Below, in pieces: positions 53,091-61,411 of a stretch of DNA of 64,000 nucleotides. The stretch is taken from the NCBI RefSeq assembly GCF_003933745.1, contig NZ_RSEB01000005.1, positions 1 to 64,000 of the forward strand. The letters run 5' to 3'. The notes under the pieces were generated by a model that was not told the DNA's origin, ran no database searches, and was given only the letters and a program-made list of their open reading frames with translations. The stretch is from Glycomyces terrestris. Its GTDB lineage: Bacteria; Actinomycetota; Actinomycetes; Mycobacteriales; Micromonosporaceae. Each line of letters starts with the position of its first letter. The stretch's first letter is position 1. Made by a program: the position numbers and the translations under genes.

Positions 53091-54148
53091 AGCCAGACCG
53101 CTCCCATCAGCACGGCGGCGGCGACCGCCGCGATGAACGCCGCCGGCGCGAACCGCGCCGCGAACCGGCGGCCGAAGGTCCCGGCCTGCATGGCCGCGAG
53201 CTTCACGTCGATGAACGGGCCGACGACCATGAACGCGAGCTTCGCCGTCGGCGAGAACTGCGTCAGGGACGCGGCCACGAACGCGTCGGACTCCGAGCAG
53301 ATCGACACGAGCACGGCCAGGACCGCCAGCGCGAGCACGCCGAGGACCGGGTCGTCGGCGATCGGCGCGAGCCAGGTCTCGGGCACGAGCGTGTTCAGGC
53401 TCGCGGCGATCGCGGCGCCGATGACGAGGTAGCCGCCGGCGTGGAGGAAGTCGTGGCGGATCGCGTCCCAGAATGCGGCCCACCTGCCGTCCTCGTGGTG
53501 GCGGTGCTGCGGAAGCCGGAGCCATTCGGTCTTCCCGAGTTTGGCCCACAGCCAGCCGATGGTGACGGCGGCGAGGAGGGAGGCGCTGACCCGGGCGGCG
53601 ACCATCTCGGGGTTCCCGGGGAAGGCCACGAACGTGGAGACGACGACGATCGGGTTGATCGCCGGGGAGGCGAGCATGAACGTGAACGCGGCGGCGGGGG
53701 CGACGCCGCGGCGGACGAGCGCGCCGGCGACGGGCACGGACGCGCATTCGCACGCGGGCAGGACCGCGCCGGCGACGCCGGCGACGGGCACGGCGAGCGC
53801 GGTGCGCTTGGGGACGGCCTTGTGGAAGAAGTCGGCGGGCACGAAGGCGCTGATGGCGGCGGAGAGGGCGACGCCGAGGACGAGGAAGGGGAACGCCTGC
53901 ACGCAGACGGCGACGAACCGGGCGGACCAGGCCTGGGCGACGGGGGCGGCGAAGAGGTCGGTGAGGCCGGGCCGGGCGGTGAGGCCGAAGACGAGGAGGA
54001 GGGCGAGCGCCTCGATGGAGGTGAGCCCGCGGCGGCGGGCCCGGGGCGGGGCCGCGGGGGCGGGGGTGCCGGTGTCGTCGGCGAGGTCGGCGCTCACGGC
54101 CCCATTGTGCGGCATGGGCGCTGCCGGATCGGTCACCGGCCCGCTCAC
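53087..54148 (-). CDS. DUF318/ArsP-type permease
   Basis: A 353-residue membrane permease with about eight helices and the family motifs LPACECASVPVAGALVRRG (paired Cys-Glu-Cys) and FMLASPAINPIV. A second SICSESDAFVAASL repeat has the same Cys-x-Glu pattern. It works with the TIGR03943 partner encoded after it. The cargo is unproven; zinc starvation links are known for relatives. The start is uncertain: GTG 54148 abuts its ribosome site, and GTG 54097 or ATG 54115 may be used. Confidence 0.85.
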   Translation of the reverse strand: MSGPVTDPAAPMPHNGAVSADLADDTGTPAPAAPPRARRRGLTSIEALALLLVFGLTARPGLTDLFAAPVAQAWSARFVAVCVQAFPFLVLGVALSAAISAFVPADFFHKAVPKRTALAVPVAGVAGAVLPACECASVPVAGALVRRGVAPAAAFTFMLASPAINPIVVVSTFVAFPGNPEMVAARVSASLLAAVTIGWLWAKLGKTEWLRLPQHRHHEDGRWAAFWDAIRHDFLHAGGYLVIGAAIAASLNTLVPETWLAPIADDPVLGVLALAVLAVLVSICSESDAFVAASLTQFSPTAKLAFMVVGPFIDVKLAAMQAGTFGRRFAARFAPAAFIAAVAAAVLMGAVWL

Positions 54149-54189
54149 CTCCGGGGTTGAAGCGTGTTCGCACTTATTACGCTTGTGCG

Positions 54190-55044
54190 GTGCGAGTCCC
54201 CAGCCTAGGTACCGACCCCAGCCGTATCCCCGCCGCGTGCCGTGCCCTGCTGGCCCACCGGCGGTTCCAGGTGCTGTCGATGTCGGTCATCCTGGTGAAC
54301 GGGGCGGCCCTGGGCGCGATGACGTTCGAGCGGGCGGTGGCGGTCGCCGGGGACTTCCTGCACTGGGTGGACTACGTGTGCCTGGTGTTCTTCACGTTCG
54401 AGGTGGTCGCGGGCATCCTGTCGTTCGGGCGGCGGCCGTGGCGGTACTTCGGGAACGGCTGGAACGTCTTCGACTTCGTGATCGTGGTGGCCTCGTTCAT
54501 GCCGGGCCTGCGGGAGAACGTGACGATCCTGCGGATGCTGCGGCTGGCGCGGATCGTGCGGATCTTCCGGTCGCTGCCGTCGCTGCGGCTGATCCTGGTC
54601 GCGGCCGGGAAGGCGCTGCCGAAGTCGGCCGGGGTGATGGCGCTGACGGGCATGGTCATGTACCTGTGGGCGATGATCGGGTGGATCGCGTTCAGCGACT
54701 CCGACGAGGAGCACTTCGGGTCGGTCGGGAAGGCGCTGCTGAACCTGTTCCAGCTGGTCGCGTTCGACGACATGGGCAACGTCATGCGCGACAGCATGCG
54801 GCACAACATGTGGACGCTGCCGTACTACATCGTGTTCATCCTGTTCGGGGCGTTCATCCTGGTGAACATCATGATCGGCGTCGTGCTGGCCTCGATGGAG
54901 GAGGCGCAGAAGATCGACGACGAGGACGGCCAGATCCACGCGGACACGGCGCTGCTGCTCGAGCGGATCGACAAGCTCCAGACCGCGGTCGACAAGATCG
55001 CCGCGGACCAGGAGCGCGGCCGCGAGTACACGCCGTTCCGCTAG
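54190..55044 (+). CDS. Voltage-gated cation channel, NaChBac-like
   Basis: A 284-residue single-domain six-helix channel. The voltage sensor S4 has Arg at every third position ([14 protein letters not shown]), the pore region is [19 protein letters not shown]6 is [21 protein letters not shown], and a C-terminal coiled coil ([16 protein letters not shown]) should assemble the tetramer. The filter position, where sodium channels have LESW, reads AFDDMGN, so selectivity may differ. GTG 54190 is preferred; a TTG at 54157 would overlap the divergent permease promoter. Confidence 0.85.
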   Translation: MRVPSLGTDPSRIPAACRALLAHRRFQVLSMSVILVNGAALGAMTFERAVAVAGDFLHWVDYVCLVFFTFEVVAGILSFGRRPWRYFGNGWNVFDFVIVVASFMPGLRENVTILRMLRLARIVRIFRSLPSLRLILVAAGKALPKSAGVMALTGMVMYLWAMIGWIAFSDSDEEHFGSVGKALLNLFQLVAFDDMGNVMRDSMRHNMWTLPYYIVFILFGAFILVNIMIGVVLASMEEAQKIDDEDGQIHADTALLLERIDKLQTAVDKIAADQERGREYTPFR

Positions 55045-55829
55045 GGCGCGGCGACCGGGTTGGGCTCGGCTCCGCCGAAGCGGCGATCCCGGCGGGCGTA
55101 GAGCTCGCAGGCGTGCCAGAGGTGGCGGCGGTCGAAGTCGGGCCAGAGGACGTCGAGGTAGACCATCTCGGCGTACGCGGACTGCCAGGGCAGGAAGTTC
55201 GAGGTGCGCTGCTCGCCGGAGGGGCGCAGGAACAGGTCGACGTCGGGCAGGTCGGGGTTGTAGAGGTACCGGGCGAAGGTCTTCTCGGTGATCCGCTCGG
55301 GGTTGAGGCGCCCGGCCTTGACGTCGCGGGCGAGGGCCGCGGCGGCGTCGGCGATCTCGGCGCGACCGCCGTAGTTCACGCAGAACTGGAGCGTGATCTT
55401 GTCGTTGTGCTTCGACATCTCCTCGGCGACCTCGAGCTCCTTGATGACGCTCTTCCACAGCTTCGGGCGGCGCCCGGCCCAGCGGATGCGCACGCCCATG
55501 GCGTGGAGCTCGTCGCGGCGGCGGTGGATGACGTCGCGGTTGAAGCCCATGAGCCAGCGGACCTCGTCGGGGCTGCGCCGCCAGTTCTCGGTCGAGAACG
55601 CGTACGCCGAGAGCGTGCCGATGCCCATCTCGATCGCGCCCTCGATGGTGTCGAAGAGCGAGGCCTCGCCCATGGTGTGGCCCTCGGTGCGCTTGAGGCC
55701 GCGCTCCTTGGCCCAGCGGCCGTTGCCGTCCATGACGAGCGCGACGTGCCGCGGCACGAGGTCGCGCGGCAGCTCGGGCGGCACCGCACCGGACGGGTGC
55801 GGCTTCGGCGGCTCGTACGTGCGGCTCAC
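55041..55829 (-). CDS. uppS: cis-Prenyltransferase (undecaprenyl/decaprenyl diphosphate synthase)
   Basis: A 262-residue enzyme with the hallmark [16 protein letters not shown] (catalytic Asp34), AFSTENW, and the C-terminal [19 protein letters not shown] and [12 protein letters not shown]. It adds isoprene units to make the polyprenyl carrier for cell-wall synthesis. GTG 55829 follows GGAGG. It is next to recO, as Rv2361c is in mycobacteria, supporting the long-chain enzyme rather than the Z-farnesyl type. The TAG overlaps the convergent channel gene by four bases. Confidence 0.94.
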   Translation of the reverse strand: MSRTYEPPKPHPSGAVPPELPRDLVPRHVALVMDGNGRWAKERGLKRTEGHTMGEASLFDTIEGAIEMGIGTLSAYAFSTENWRRSPDEVRWLMGFNRDVIHRRRDELHAMGVRIRWAGRRPKLWKSVIKELEVAEEMSKHNDKITLQFCVNYGGRAEIADAAAALARDVKAGRLNPERITEKTFARYLYNPDLPDVDLFLRPSGEQRTSNFLPWQSAYAEMVYLDVLWPDFDRRHLWHACELYARRDRRFGGAEPNPVAAP

Positions 55830-55989
55830 TGGACCTCCAACTCGGGCGAGGCCCGCGGCGGGGAGCGGCCGGCGGGCGGCCTCGATCGTAGTCCGGGCGC
55901 GCCCCGCCCTCGCGGCACCGTCGCCCGAAAGCCCGACCGAAAGGTGAGCCCGATGCGCGTTCACAACCGCCCCCGGTCTGCCCACCGCG

Positions 55990-56012
55990 GTGTCGGACCC
56001 GGCGGGCACTAT
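55990..56012 (+). promoter_or_regulatory. TGTCGGACCC box, third site
   Basis: GTGTCGGAC-N8-CACTAT, the same spacing as the boxes inside the two 106-bp elements and close to the mycobacterial RecA-independent damage motif TTGTCRGTG-N8-TAnnnT. It is in the uppS-recO gap and points toward the recO 3' end. Confidence 0.4.
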
Positions 56013-56067
56013 CGAAGCCGGGGGCGGCTGCGAATCGGCGTGATCTTCGCGTTCCGCGAGGCCGCGC

Positions 56068-56814
56068 CTAGTGCGGCACGTACTTGAGCGTCCTCAGTGG
56101 ACGCTCGGAGTGCCATTGGAAGTGCGCCGCGATGAGGCCGGCGGCCTCGCTGCGCTGGCGGGGGTCGGCGGCGGTGGCGTTGGCCCAGTCGCCGGACTCC
56201 AAGGCGCGCATCAGATCGAGCGAGGCGACCGCGGGGACCGTGGCGCCGCCGGGGCGGCAGTCGCCGCACACGGCGCCGCCGGCGGCGACGGCGAAGGCGC
56301 GGTGCCGGCCGTCGGCCCCGCACACCGCGCACTGCTCCAGCGAGGGCGCCCACCCGGCCGACTTCATGCCGCGCAGCAAGTAGGAGTCCATGACCAGGAC
56401 GGGCGGCAGCTCGGTCTCCGCGAGCGCGCGGAACGCGCCGAGGGTCAGCTGGAAGACGTCGAGGTCCGGCTGGTGGTCCTCGGGGACGAGCCGCTCGGCG
56501 GCCTCGGCGATGACGCACGCGGCGGTGTACGCGGCCCAGTCGCCGCTGATCGCGCCCCCGGAGAGGTGCAGGCCGACCGCCTGCGTCACGGTGTGGAGCT
56601 CGGCGCGGCCCTCGATGAGCTGGAGGTCGACGTGGCTGAACGGCGCGAGGCGGGCCCCGAACTTCGAGGAGGTGCGGCGCAGGCCCTTGGCCATGGCGCG
56701 GTAGCGGCCGCGGCCGCGGCCCAGGAGCGACACGATCGCGTCGGCCTCGCCGAGTTTGAAGGTGCGCAGGACCACCGCATCGTCGCGGAACAGCTTCCGA
56801 GTGCTCACCCCCAC
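56068..56814 (-). CDS. recO: DNA repair protein RecO
   Basis: A 248-residue RecO: N-terminal OB fold ([21 protein letters not shown]), a helical C-terminal domain and a CxxC...CxxC zinc finger (CAVCG, CGDC). It helps load RecA on SSB-coated DNA with RecR. GTG 56814 gives a slightly longer N-terminus than GTG 56808. Upstream of uppS in the same direction with a 238-base gap. Confidence 0.93.
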   Translation of the reverse strand: MGVSTRKLFRDDAVVLRTFKLGEADAIVSLLGRGRGRYRAMAKGLRRTSSKFGARLAPFSHVDLQLIEGRAELHTVTQAVGLHLSGGAISGDWAAYTAACVIAEAAERLVPEDHQPDLDVFQLTLGAFRALAETELPPVLVMDSYLLRGMKSAGWAPSLEQCAVCGADGRHRAFAVAAGGAVCGDCRPGGATVPAVASLDLMRALESGDWANATAADPRQRSEAAGLIAAHFQWHSERPLRTLKYVPH

Positions 56815-56849
56815 GCCGCAAGCCTAGCCGGAACCCCCGACAAACGCGG

Positions 56850-56878
56850 TTGAGGCGTCCGGGATACGCCGCTAGGCT
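56850..56878 (+). promoter_or_regulatory. Promoter giving a leaderless MOSC mRNA
   Basis: TTGAGG (56850-56855), 17 bases, TAGGCT (56873-56878); the predicted start of transcription falls at the GTG codon at 56886. Confidence 0.6.
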
Positions 56879-56885
56879 CCGGGGC

Positions 56886-57527
56886 GTGAAGATCCTCTCG
56901 GTGAACGTCGGCCGCCCGCGCGAGAACCCCTGGAAGGGCCTCGCCGCCACCTACATCGACAAGCGGCCCGTCGAGGGCCCGGTCCAGGTGACCTCCCCCG
57001 GTCCCAAGGGCGACGGCTCGGTCGGCCTCGCGGGCGACCGGGTCGGCGACGTGGAGCACCACGGCGGCACCGACCAGGCCGTGTACGTCTACGCGAGCGA
57101 GGACTACGCGCACTTCGGCCGCCTCCTCGGCCGCGAGTTCGGACCGGGCGCGTTCGGCGAGAACCTGACCGTGGCCGGGTACGACGTGAACGCGGCCCTC
57201 ATCGGCGAGCGCTGGGCGGGCCCCGGCGGGCTGGTGCTCCAGGTGACCGGGGCGCGCATCCCGTGCGGCACGTTCCGCGGCTGGATCGACGAGCGCGGCT
57301 GGCTCAAGACGTTCGCGCGCGAGGCCCGGCCGGGCCCCTACATGCGGGTGGCCGAGCCGGGCCACGTCGAGGCGGGTGCCGTCCTCGACGTTGTGCACCG
57401 GCCCGACCACGGGGTCACGGCGGCGATGTTCTTCCGCGCCGCCATGGGCGAGCGGGAGCTGGTCGAGCAGGTCGCGTCCTGCCCGGACCTGGCGCCGGGC
57501 GAGGCCGACTGGCTGCGGGGCCGCTAG
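56886..57527 (+). CDS. MOSC-domain protein (YiiM-like)
   Basis: A 213-residue MOSC protein with GLAGDRVGDVEHHGGTDQAVYVY, FGENLTV and the conserved Cys in ARIPCGTF, then the YiiM-type tail (MFFRAAMG..LV). The family binds molybdenum cofactor sulfur or reduces N-hydroxylated bases with Moco. No molybdenum genes lie nearby. GTG 56886 coincides with the predicted transcription start. Its stop overlaps the convergent membrane protein gene. Confidence 0.9.
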   Translation: MKILSVNVGRPRENPWKGLAATYIDKRPVEGPVQVTSPGPKGDGSVGLAGDRVGDVEHHGGTDQAVYVYASEDYAHFGRLLGREFGPGAFGENLTVAGYDVNAALIGERWAGPGGLVLQVTGARIPCGTFRGWIDERGWLKTFAREARPGPYMRVAEPGHVEAGAVLDVVHRPDHGVTAAMFFRAAMGERELVEQVASCPDLAPGEADWLRGR

Positions 57528-57976
57528 GCGGCCGGCTGGAGCGCGGGCTTCCTGAAGTAGGCGTTCGCGCTGGGGCTGAACATGACGGCGGTCGCGGCGA
57601 GCACGGCCGCGATGTGGAGCATCCGGGCGACGAAGACGCCCATCATGAGCTCGCCGTCGCCGCCGAACGCCTCCAGGAACGGCGTGCCGTCCATGAGGAG
57701 CCGGGCCGGCTCGACGACGAGCGAGGCGAGGCCGACGACGGACAGGAGCCCGGCGAGGGCCCAGCGGGCCCAGCGGCGGCCGGAGGCGAAGATCCCGATG
57801 AGGACGAGCACGCCGACGTAGATCGCACCGCGCACGCCGAGGGCCGTCCACGTGCCGGCGTCGATCCCGGACTCCTGGCGGATCTCGCTCACGACGAAGA
57901 CGGCCTCCACGACCCCCGCGGCGACGGCGGTGGTCCACAGGAGGGCGGCGTTCGTGACTGAATGGGGTTTCTGCAT
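57524..57976 (-). CDS. Small membrane protein, unknown
   Basis: A 150-residue protein with four predicted membrane helices and no recognisable motif; it resembles small DoxX- or DUF-type actinobacterial membrane proteins only in layout. ATG 57976 is chosen because upstream frame sequence is noncoding in character. It shares a CTAG stop overlap with the MOSC gene and lies 71 bases downstream of endonuclease V on the same strand. Confidence 0.7.
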   Translation of the reverse strand: MQKPHSVTNAALLWTTAVAAGVVEAVFVVSEIRQESGIDAGTWTALGVRGAIYVGVLVLIGIFASGRRWARWALAGLLSVVGLASLVVEPARLLMDGTPFLEAFGGDGELMMGVFVARMLHIAAVLAATAVMFSPSANAYFRKPALQPAA

Positions 57977-58047
57977 GGTCTCGACATTAGGGTCCAGGAC
58001 CCCTCCGATCGATCCGGTGAGCGTCCCGGTCCGCGGTGGGGTGGGCC

Positions 58048-58755
58048 CTACCCCGCGGCAGTGCGCTCGGCGAGTCGCTTGCGTCCCAACTGGTCCGCGG
58101 CGCGGATCGGCTCGGGCAGGCGGTAGCGGGGCGCGAGTTCGAGGACGAGGTCGCGCGCCGAGTCGAGGGTGCGCCGGTGCCCGACCGAGACGTACACGGG
58201 CTTGACGCCGTCCTGGGTGCGCAGCGCGCAGCCGACGGTCTCCTCCCCCGCCGCGATGGGCGTCCACGCGCCGCGCGCCGCGCCGGGCGGGTCCACGGGC
58301 AGGTGCGGGGGGTTCTTCGCGACGCCGATCGCGGGCGCGTCGAGCACCACCCCGAGGTGGCAGGCGAGGCCGAAGCGGCGCGGGTGGGTGAGCCCGTAGC
58401 CGTCGCACACGTACAGGTCCGGGGTCACCGTGAGCGCTTCGATCGCCTTGAGCAGCAACGGGAGTTCGCGGAATGCGAGGAGCCCGGGCACGTACGGGAA
58501 GTCGGAGGTCCCGCGCACGACGGTCTCGTCGAGCACGGCGAGGTCGCCGCGGCGCAGCACGACGGCGGTGGCGACCGCCTCGTCGGAGTCCTTGCCGTAG
58601 GCGATGTCGAGTCCGGCCACGGTCTCGACGGGCCGGTCGTCGTCGGCGACGACCACGCACCCGGCGAGCTCGGTCTGCATCGCGACGGCCTCGGCCTCGT
58701 CGCGCGGCAGGCGGGCGTAGGCGGCGCGGTTCGGGGGCGCTTCGGAGTCGCTCAC
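58048..58755 (-). CDS. nfi: Endonuclease V
   Basis: A 235-residue endonuclease V that nicks DNA or RNA 3' to inosine. AGLDIAYG gives catalytic Asp50; YVPGLLAFRE carries the conserved Glu; DGYGLTHPRRFGLACHLG and the Lys in IGVAKNPP complete the site, and KPVYVSVGHR follows. ATG 58755. The 106-bp repeated element lies upstream, with a DNA-damage-like promoter box pointing to this gene, giving a leader of roughly 130 bases if used. Damage induction would suit a repair enzyme. Confidence 0.92.
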   Translation of the reverse strand: MSDSEAPPNRAAYARLPRDEAEAVAMQTELAGCVVVADDDRPVETVAGLDIAYGKDSDEAVATAVVLRRGDLAVLDETVVRGTSDFPYVPGLLAFRELPLLLKAIEALTVTPDLYVCDGYGLTHPRRFGLACHLGVVLDAPAIGVAKNPPHLPVDPPGAARGAWTPIAAGEETVGCALRTQDGVKPVYVSVGHRRTLDSARDLVLELAPRYRLPEPIRAADQLGRKRLAERTAAG

Positions 58756-58836
58756 ACCGGAAGCCTAACGAAGCGCCCGCGCGGCCGGTTCGAAGCGCCC
58801 GGCGGCCGCGTCCCTGCGGCGGCGCGCATGGGTGCT

Positions 58837-58942
58837 GAAGGCCGTATTTCCATCCCAAACCCCCACCCACCCAGGGGAATCTAGCGGCCAGCATTGCCGA
58901 AGGGTCCGACAATCCGCGGCCCCCGCGGCCCTGATGTCACCC
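58837..58942 (-). repeat. Intergenic 106-bp element, copy B
   Basis: The second copy of the element at 33106-33211. On the - strand: GGGTGACATC, box TTGTCGGAC-N8-AATGCT (58912-58890), GGCCGCTAGATTCCCC, a G-quadruplex motif (58872-58854) and ATACGGCCTTC. A second GGGTGACATCGGGGCC unit lies at 58956-58972. It faces the endonuclease V gene, 82 bases away. The rest of the 303-base gap shows no gene. Confidence 0.7.
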
Positions 58943-59058
58943 GGAAAGGTGCATCGCGGCCCCGATGTCACCCTGACGGGCGACAAGGTTCAGTCGGAAG
59001 GGACCCAGGGCCGATCAACGTCGCTGCGGAGATCGAACCCGAAAGGACCCGGCGCGGG

Positions 59059-59313
59059 TCAGCCCTCGCCGCCGAGGTCGAACGGGTAGTCCTCCGCGTC
59101 GAACTCCTCGGGGAACTCCTCCGCGGCGGCTTCCGTCTCGAAGCTGCCGTCGCCCTCGGCCTCGTACTGGAACTCGTCGGCGCCCGCGTCGCCGTCGAAG
59201 ACGCCGTCCGCGGCGCCCGCGTCCTGCGGCTCAGCGTCCGGGGCGGCTTCGAGGGAGTAGAAGAAGTCCTCGCCGAAATCCGCTTCGTCTCCGGCGTCCC
59301 ATTCATCGGTCAT
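59059..59313 (-). CDS. Small acidic protein, unknown
   Basis: An 84-residue, extremely acidic protein (MTDEWDAGDEADFGEDFFY...), more than a third Asp/Glu, with no basic residues after the start and no Cys. It is likely disordered. ATG 59313 has GGAGG-like sequence upstream. The family is unknown; such proteins can be DNA mimics or phase-forming partners, but there is no direct evidence. Confidence 0.6.
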   Translation of the reverse strand: MTDEWDAGDEADFGEDFFYSLEAAPDAEPQDAGAADGVFDGDAGADEFQYEAEGDGSFETEAAAEEFPEEFDAEDYPFDLGGEG

Positions 59314-59470
59314 GGCGGCCTCCCCGCGTCTCCTTCCAGCATATTCAGCCCGCGCGAGCCCCGCGCCCGGACCGCCGCGATCCGGGCGCGCCCGCCCTCG
59401 CTGCCGTGAGCGGATCCGCCGAGGGCGAACGCGCCTTGCCCGCCGACCGGCAGGCCGCCATGCTCAGGGC

Positions 59471-60556
59471 ATGAGCACGCAACCGAAGCGGGTCCTCGTC
59501 CTCGGCGGAACCGTCTACCTGTCCCAGACCATCGCGCGCCTCGCGGTCGAGCGCGGCCACCGCGTCACCGTCGCCGCCCGCGGCACCAGCGGCGAGCCGC
59601 CCGCCGGGGCCGAGTTCACCGCGATCGACCGCAGCGTCCCCGGCGGCGTCGACGCCCTGCGCGGCAAGGAGTTCGACGCGGTCTTCGACGTCGCCCGCAT
59701 CCCCGCGCACGTCACCCCCGTCCTCGACGCCCTCGCCGACCGCGCGGGCCACTGGTCGTTCGTGTCCACGATCTCGGTGTACAAGCACTTCCACGTCGTC
59801 TCCGACGAACTCCACGACCCCACCGCGCCCGACTCCACCGACCCCGCGATCGAGGTCTACGGCGCCAGCAAGGTCGCCTGCGAGAACCTCGTGCGCGAAC
59901 GCCTGGGCGACAAGGCCCTCATCACCCGGCCCGGCCTCATCGTCGGCCCCGGCGACCGCAACGACCGCCTCGGCTACTGGCCCCTGCGCATGGCCGAAGG
60001 CGGCGAGATCCTCGCCCCCGCACCGCGCGAGCGCCTTCTCCAGTGGATCGACGTCGAGGACTACGCGACCTGGCTCCTCGACGCCGCCGACGCCGGCACG
60101 AGCGGCACGCTCGACGCCATCGGGCACCCGATCGGCATGGGCGCCTTCCTCGACGGCGTCGGCGCGGCCCTCCAGGAGCAGGGCGTCATCGACGCCCCGC
60201 CGCAGCTGACGTGGGTGCCGCAGGAGTTCCTTCTCGAACACGGCGTCAACATGTGGGCCGGCCCCGACTCCCTCGGCATGTGGGTCACCACCCCCGAGTA
60301 CGACGGACACGGCAGCCGCCCCGCCGGCCCCGCGATCGCGGCCGGGCTGCGCCTCTCCCCGCTCGCCGACACCGTCGCCCGCTGGTGGGCCGCGAACGCC
60401 GCCGCCCCGCGCCTCAAGGCCGGACTCAGCCGGGTCAAGGAGGGCGAGGTCCTCGCCGCGTTCCACGGCCGCGAACCCGACCCCGGGCTCGCCCGCCTCG
60501 ACCGCGAGCGCCGCTTCGCCGTGCCCGCGCCCGAGACCCCCGACTACGAAGGCTGA
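59471..60556 (+). CDS. NAD-dependent epimerase/dehydratase-like reductase
   Basis: A 361-residue extended SDR. The N-terminal cofactor loop is LVLGGTVYLSQTIA, a modified GxxGxxG as in the atypical CSP41-type or isoflavone-reductase-like groups. FVSTISVYKHF and YGASKVACE provide Ser and YxxxK. The C-terminal half resembles actinobacterial sugar-nucleotide or reductase proteins. The substrate is unknown. ATG 59471 is the first codon matching the fold start. Monocistronic, ended by a strong hairpin. Confidence 0.85.
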   Translation: MSTQPKRVLVLGGTVYLSQTIARLAVERGHRVTVAARGTSGEPPAGAEFTAIDRSVPGGVDALRGKEFDAVFDVARIPAHVTPVLDALADRAGHWSFVSTISVYKHFHVVSDELHDPTAPDSTDPAIEVYGASKVACENLVRERLGDKALITRPGLIVGPGDRNDRLGYWPLRMAEGGEILAPAPRERLLQWIDVEDYATWLLDAADAGTSGTLDAIGHPIGMGAFLDGVGAALQEQGVIDAPPQLTWVPQEFLLEHGVNMWAGPDSLGMWVTTPEYDGHGSRPAGPAIAAGLRLSPLADTVARWWAANAAAPRLKAGLSRVKEGEVLAAFHGREPDPGLARLDRERRFAVPAPETPDYEG

Positions 60557-60576
60557 CAACGCGAGGGGACACGGCA

Positions 60577-60607
60577 AGACGGCCCCGCCGGGAAGGCGGG
60601 GCCGTCT
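60577..60607. terminator. Bidirectional terminator
   Basis: 13-bp perfect stem (60577-60589/60595-60607) with loop GGGAA between convergent genes. Confidence 0.8.
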
Positions 60608-60619
60608 GCGTCGAGTCTC

Positions 60620-61330
60620 CTACGGGGCCGGCGGCGGGGGCGGCTGCTGGCCGTAGCCGGGCTGCCCGGGCTGGCCGTAGGGAGGCTGGCCGCCGTACGG
60701 CGGCTGCCCCTGGTACGGGCCCGCGGCCGGGTCCTCCTTGCGGAAGAACTCGTTCGAGGCCGGCACCGCCAGCAGGATGATGATCACCAGCGAGCCGACG
60801 ATGAACATGATGAGGGTGATCCAGTCCAGGGCGGTGAGCCAGCTCGGCGTCGCGTCCTCGACGGCCTGCGTCATCTCGTCCTGGTACTCGGTCCCGTTGA
60901 CGTTGTAGGTCATCGAGCCGACCTGGCCGACGATGCCGCCGAGGCCGCAGCACAGCAGCGCGATGCCCGAGAGGATCCACGACATGATCCGGCCCGGCCG
61001 GTTGCCCTTGCCGTTCAAGATGCCGAGGACCACGTAGAAGATCGCGAACAGCAGGTAGACGCCGGCCGTGGCCGCGAAGATCACGGTCATGAGGGCGCTG
61101 ACGTCGTCGGCGGTGACGCCCGAGCCCTCCAGGGAGGGGTCGTTCAGGATCTGCTCGTTGACGACGTCGCCGACGGCCGACTGGACCGCGAACATGGCGA
61201 TGCCCGTGGCGACGAGCAGTGCCGCCGTGAGGAACTGGGTCCACACCACGGCGGTGACCGATCCCGGCCTGGTCTTCGGTCCCTGCGGCAGCGGCTGCTG
61301 CGGGTACTGCGGCGCTGGCGGGTACGCCAT
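60620..61330 (-). CDS. Proline-rich four-helix membrane protein, unknown
   Basis: A 236-residue protein with a short Pro/Gln N-terminus, four membrane helices, a loop containing DPSLEGSGVTADDVSALM, and a repetitive C-terminal tail of GQPPYG units ending in polyproline. Such PPYG-tailed proteins are common in Actinobacteria and of unknown function; the tail may recruit partners. ATG 61330. Confidence 0.75.
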   Translation of the reverse strand: MAYPPAPQYPQQPLPQGPKTRPGSVTAVVWTQFLTAALLVATGIAMFAVQSAVGDVVNEQILNDPSLEGSGVTADDVSALMTVIFAATAGVYLLFAIFYVVLGILNGKGNRPGRIMSWILSGIALLCCGLGGIVGQVGSMTYNVNGTEYQDEMTQAVEDATPSWLTALDWITLIMFIVGSLVIIILLAVPASNEFFRKEDPAAGPYQGQPPYGGQPPYGQPGQPGYGQQPPPPPAP

Positions 61331-61411
61331 GGCGGCCTCCGATTCAGATATAGGCAGGCGGTGGTTCAGGCTCCCTCATCGTACAAAGGGAAACCGGTCG
61401 CCGCACGCCCC

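Noticed and set aside
58832..59089. Short + strand frame similar to one at 33104-33481
   Set aside because: The similarity (QHC.RVRQ, ALxSP) follows nucleotide conservation of the 106-bp element; both strands show equal similarity and the copies have gaps.
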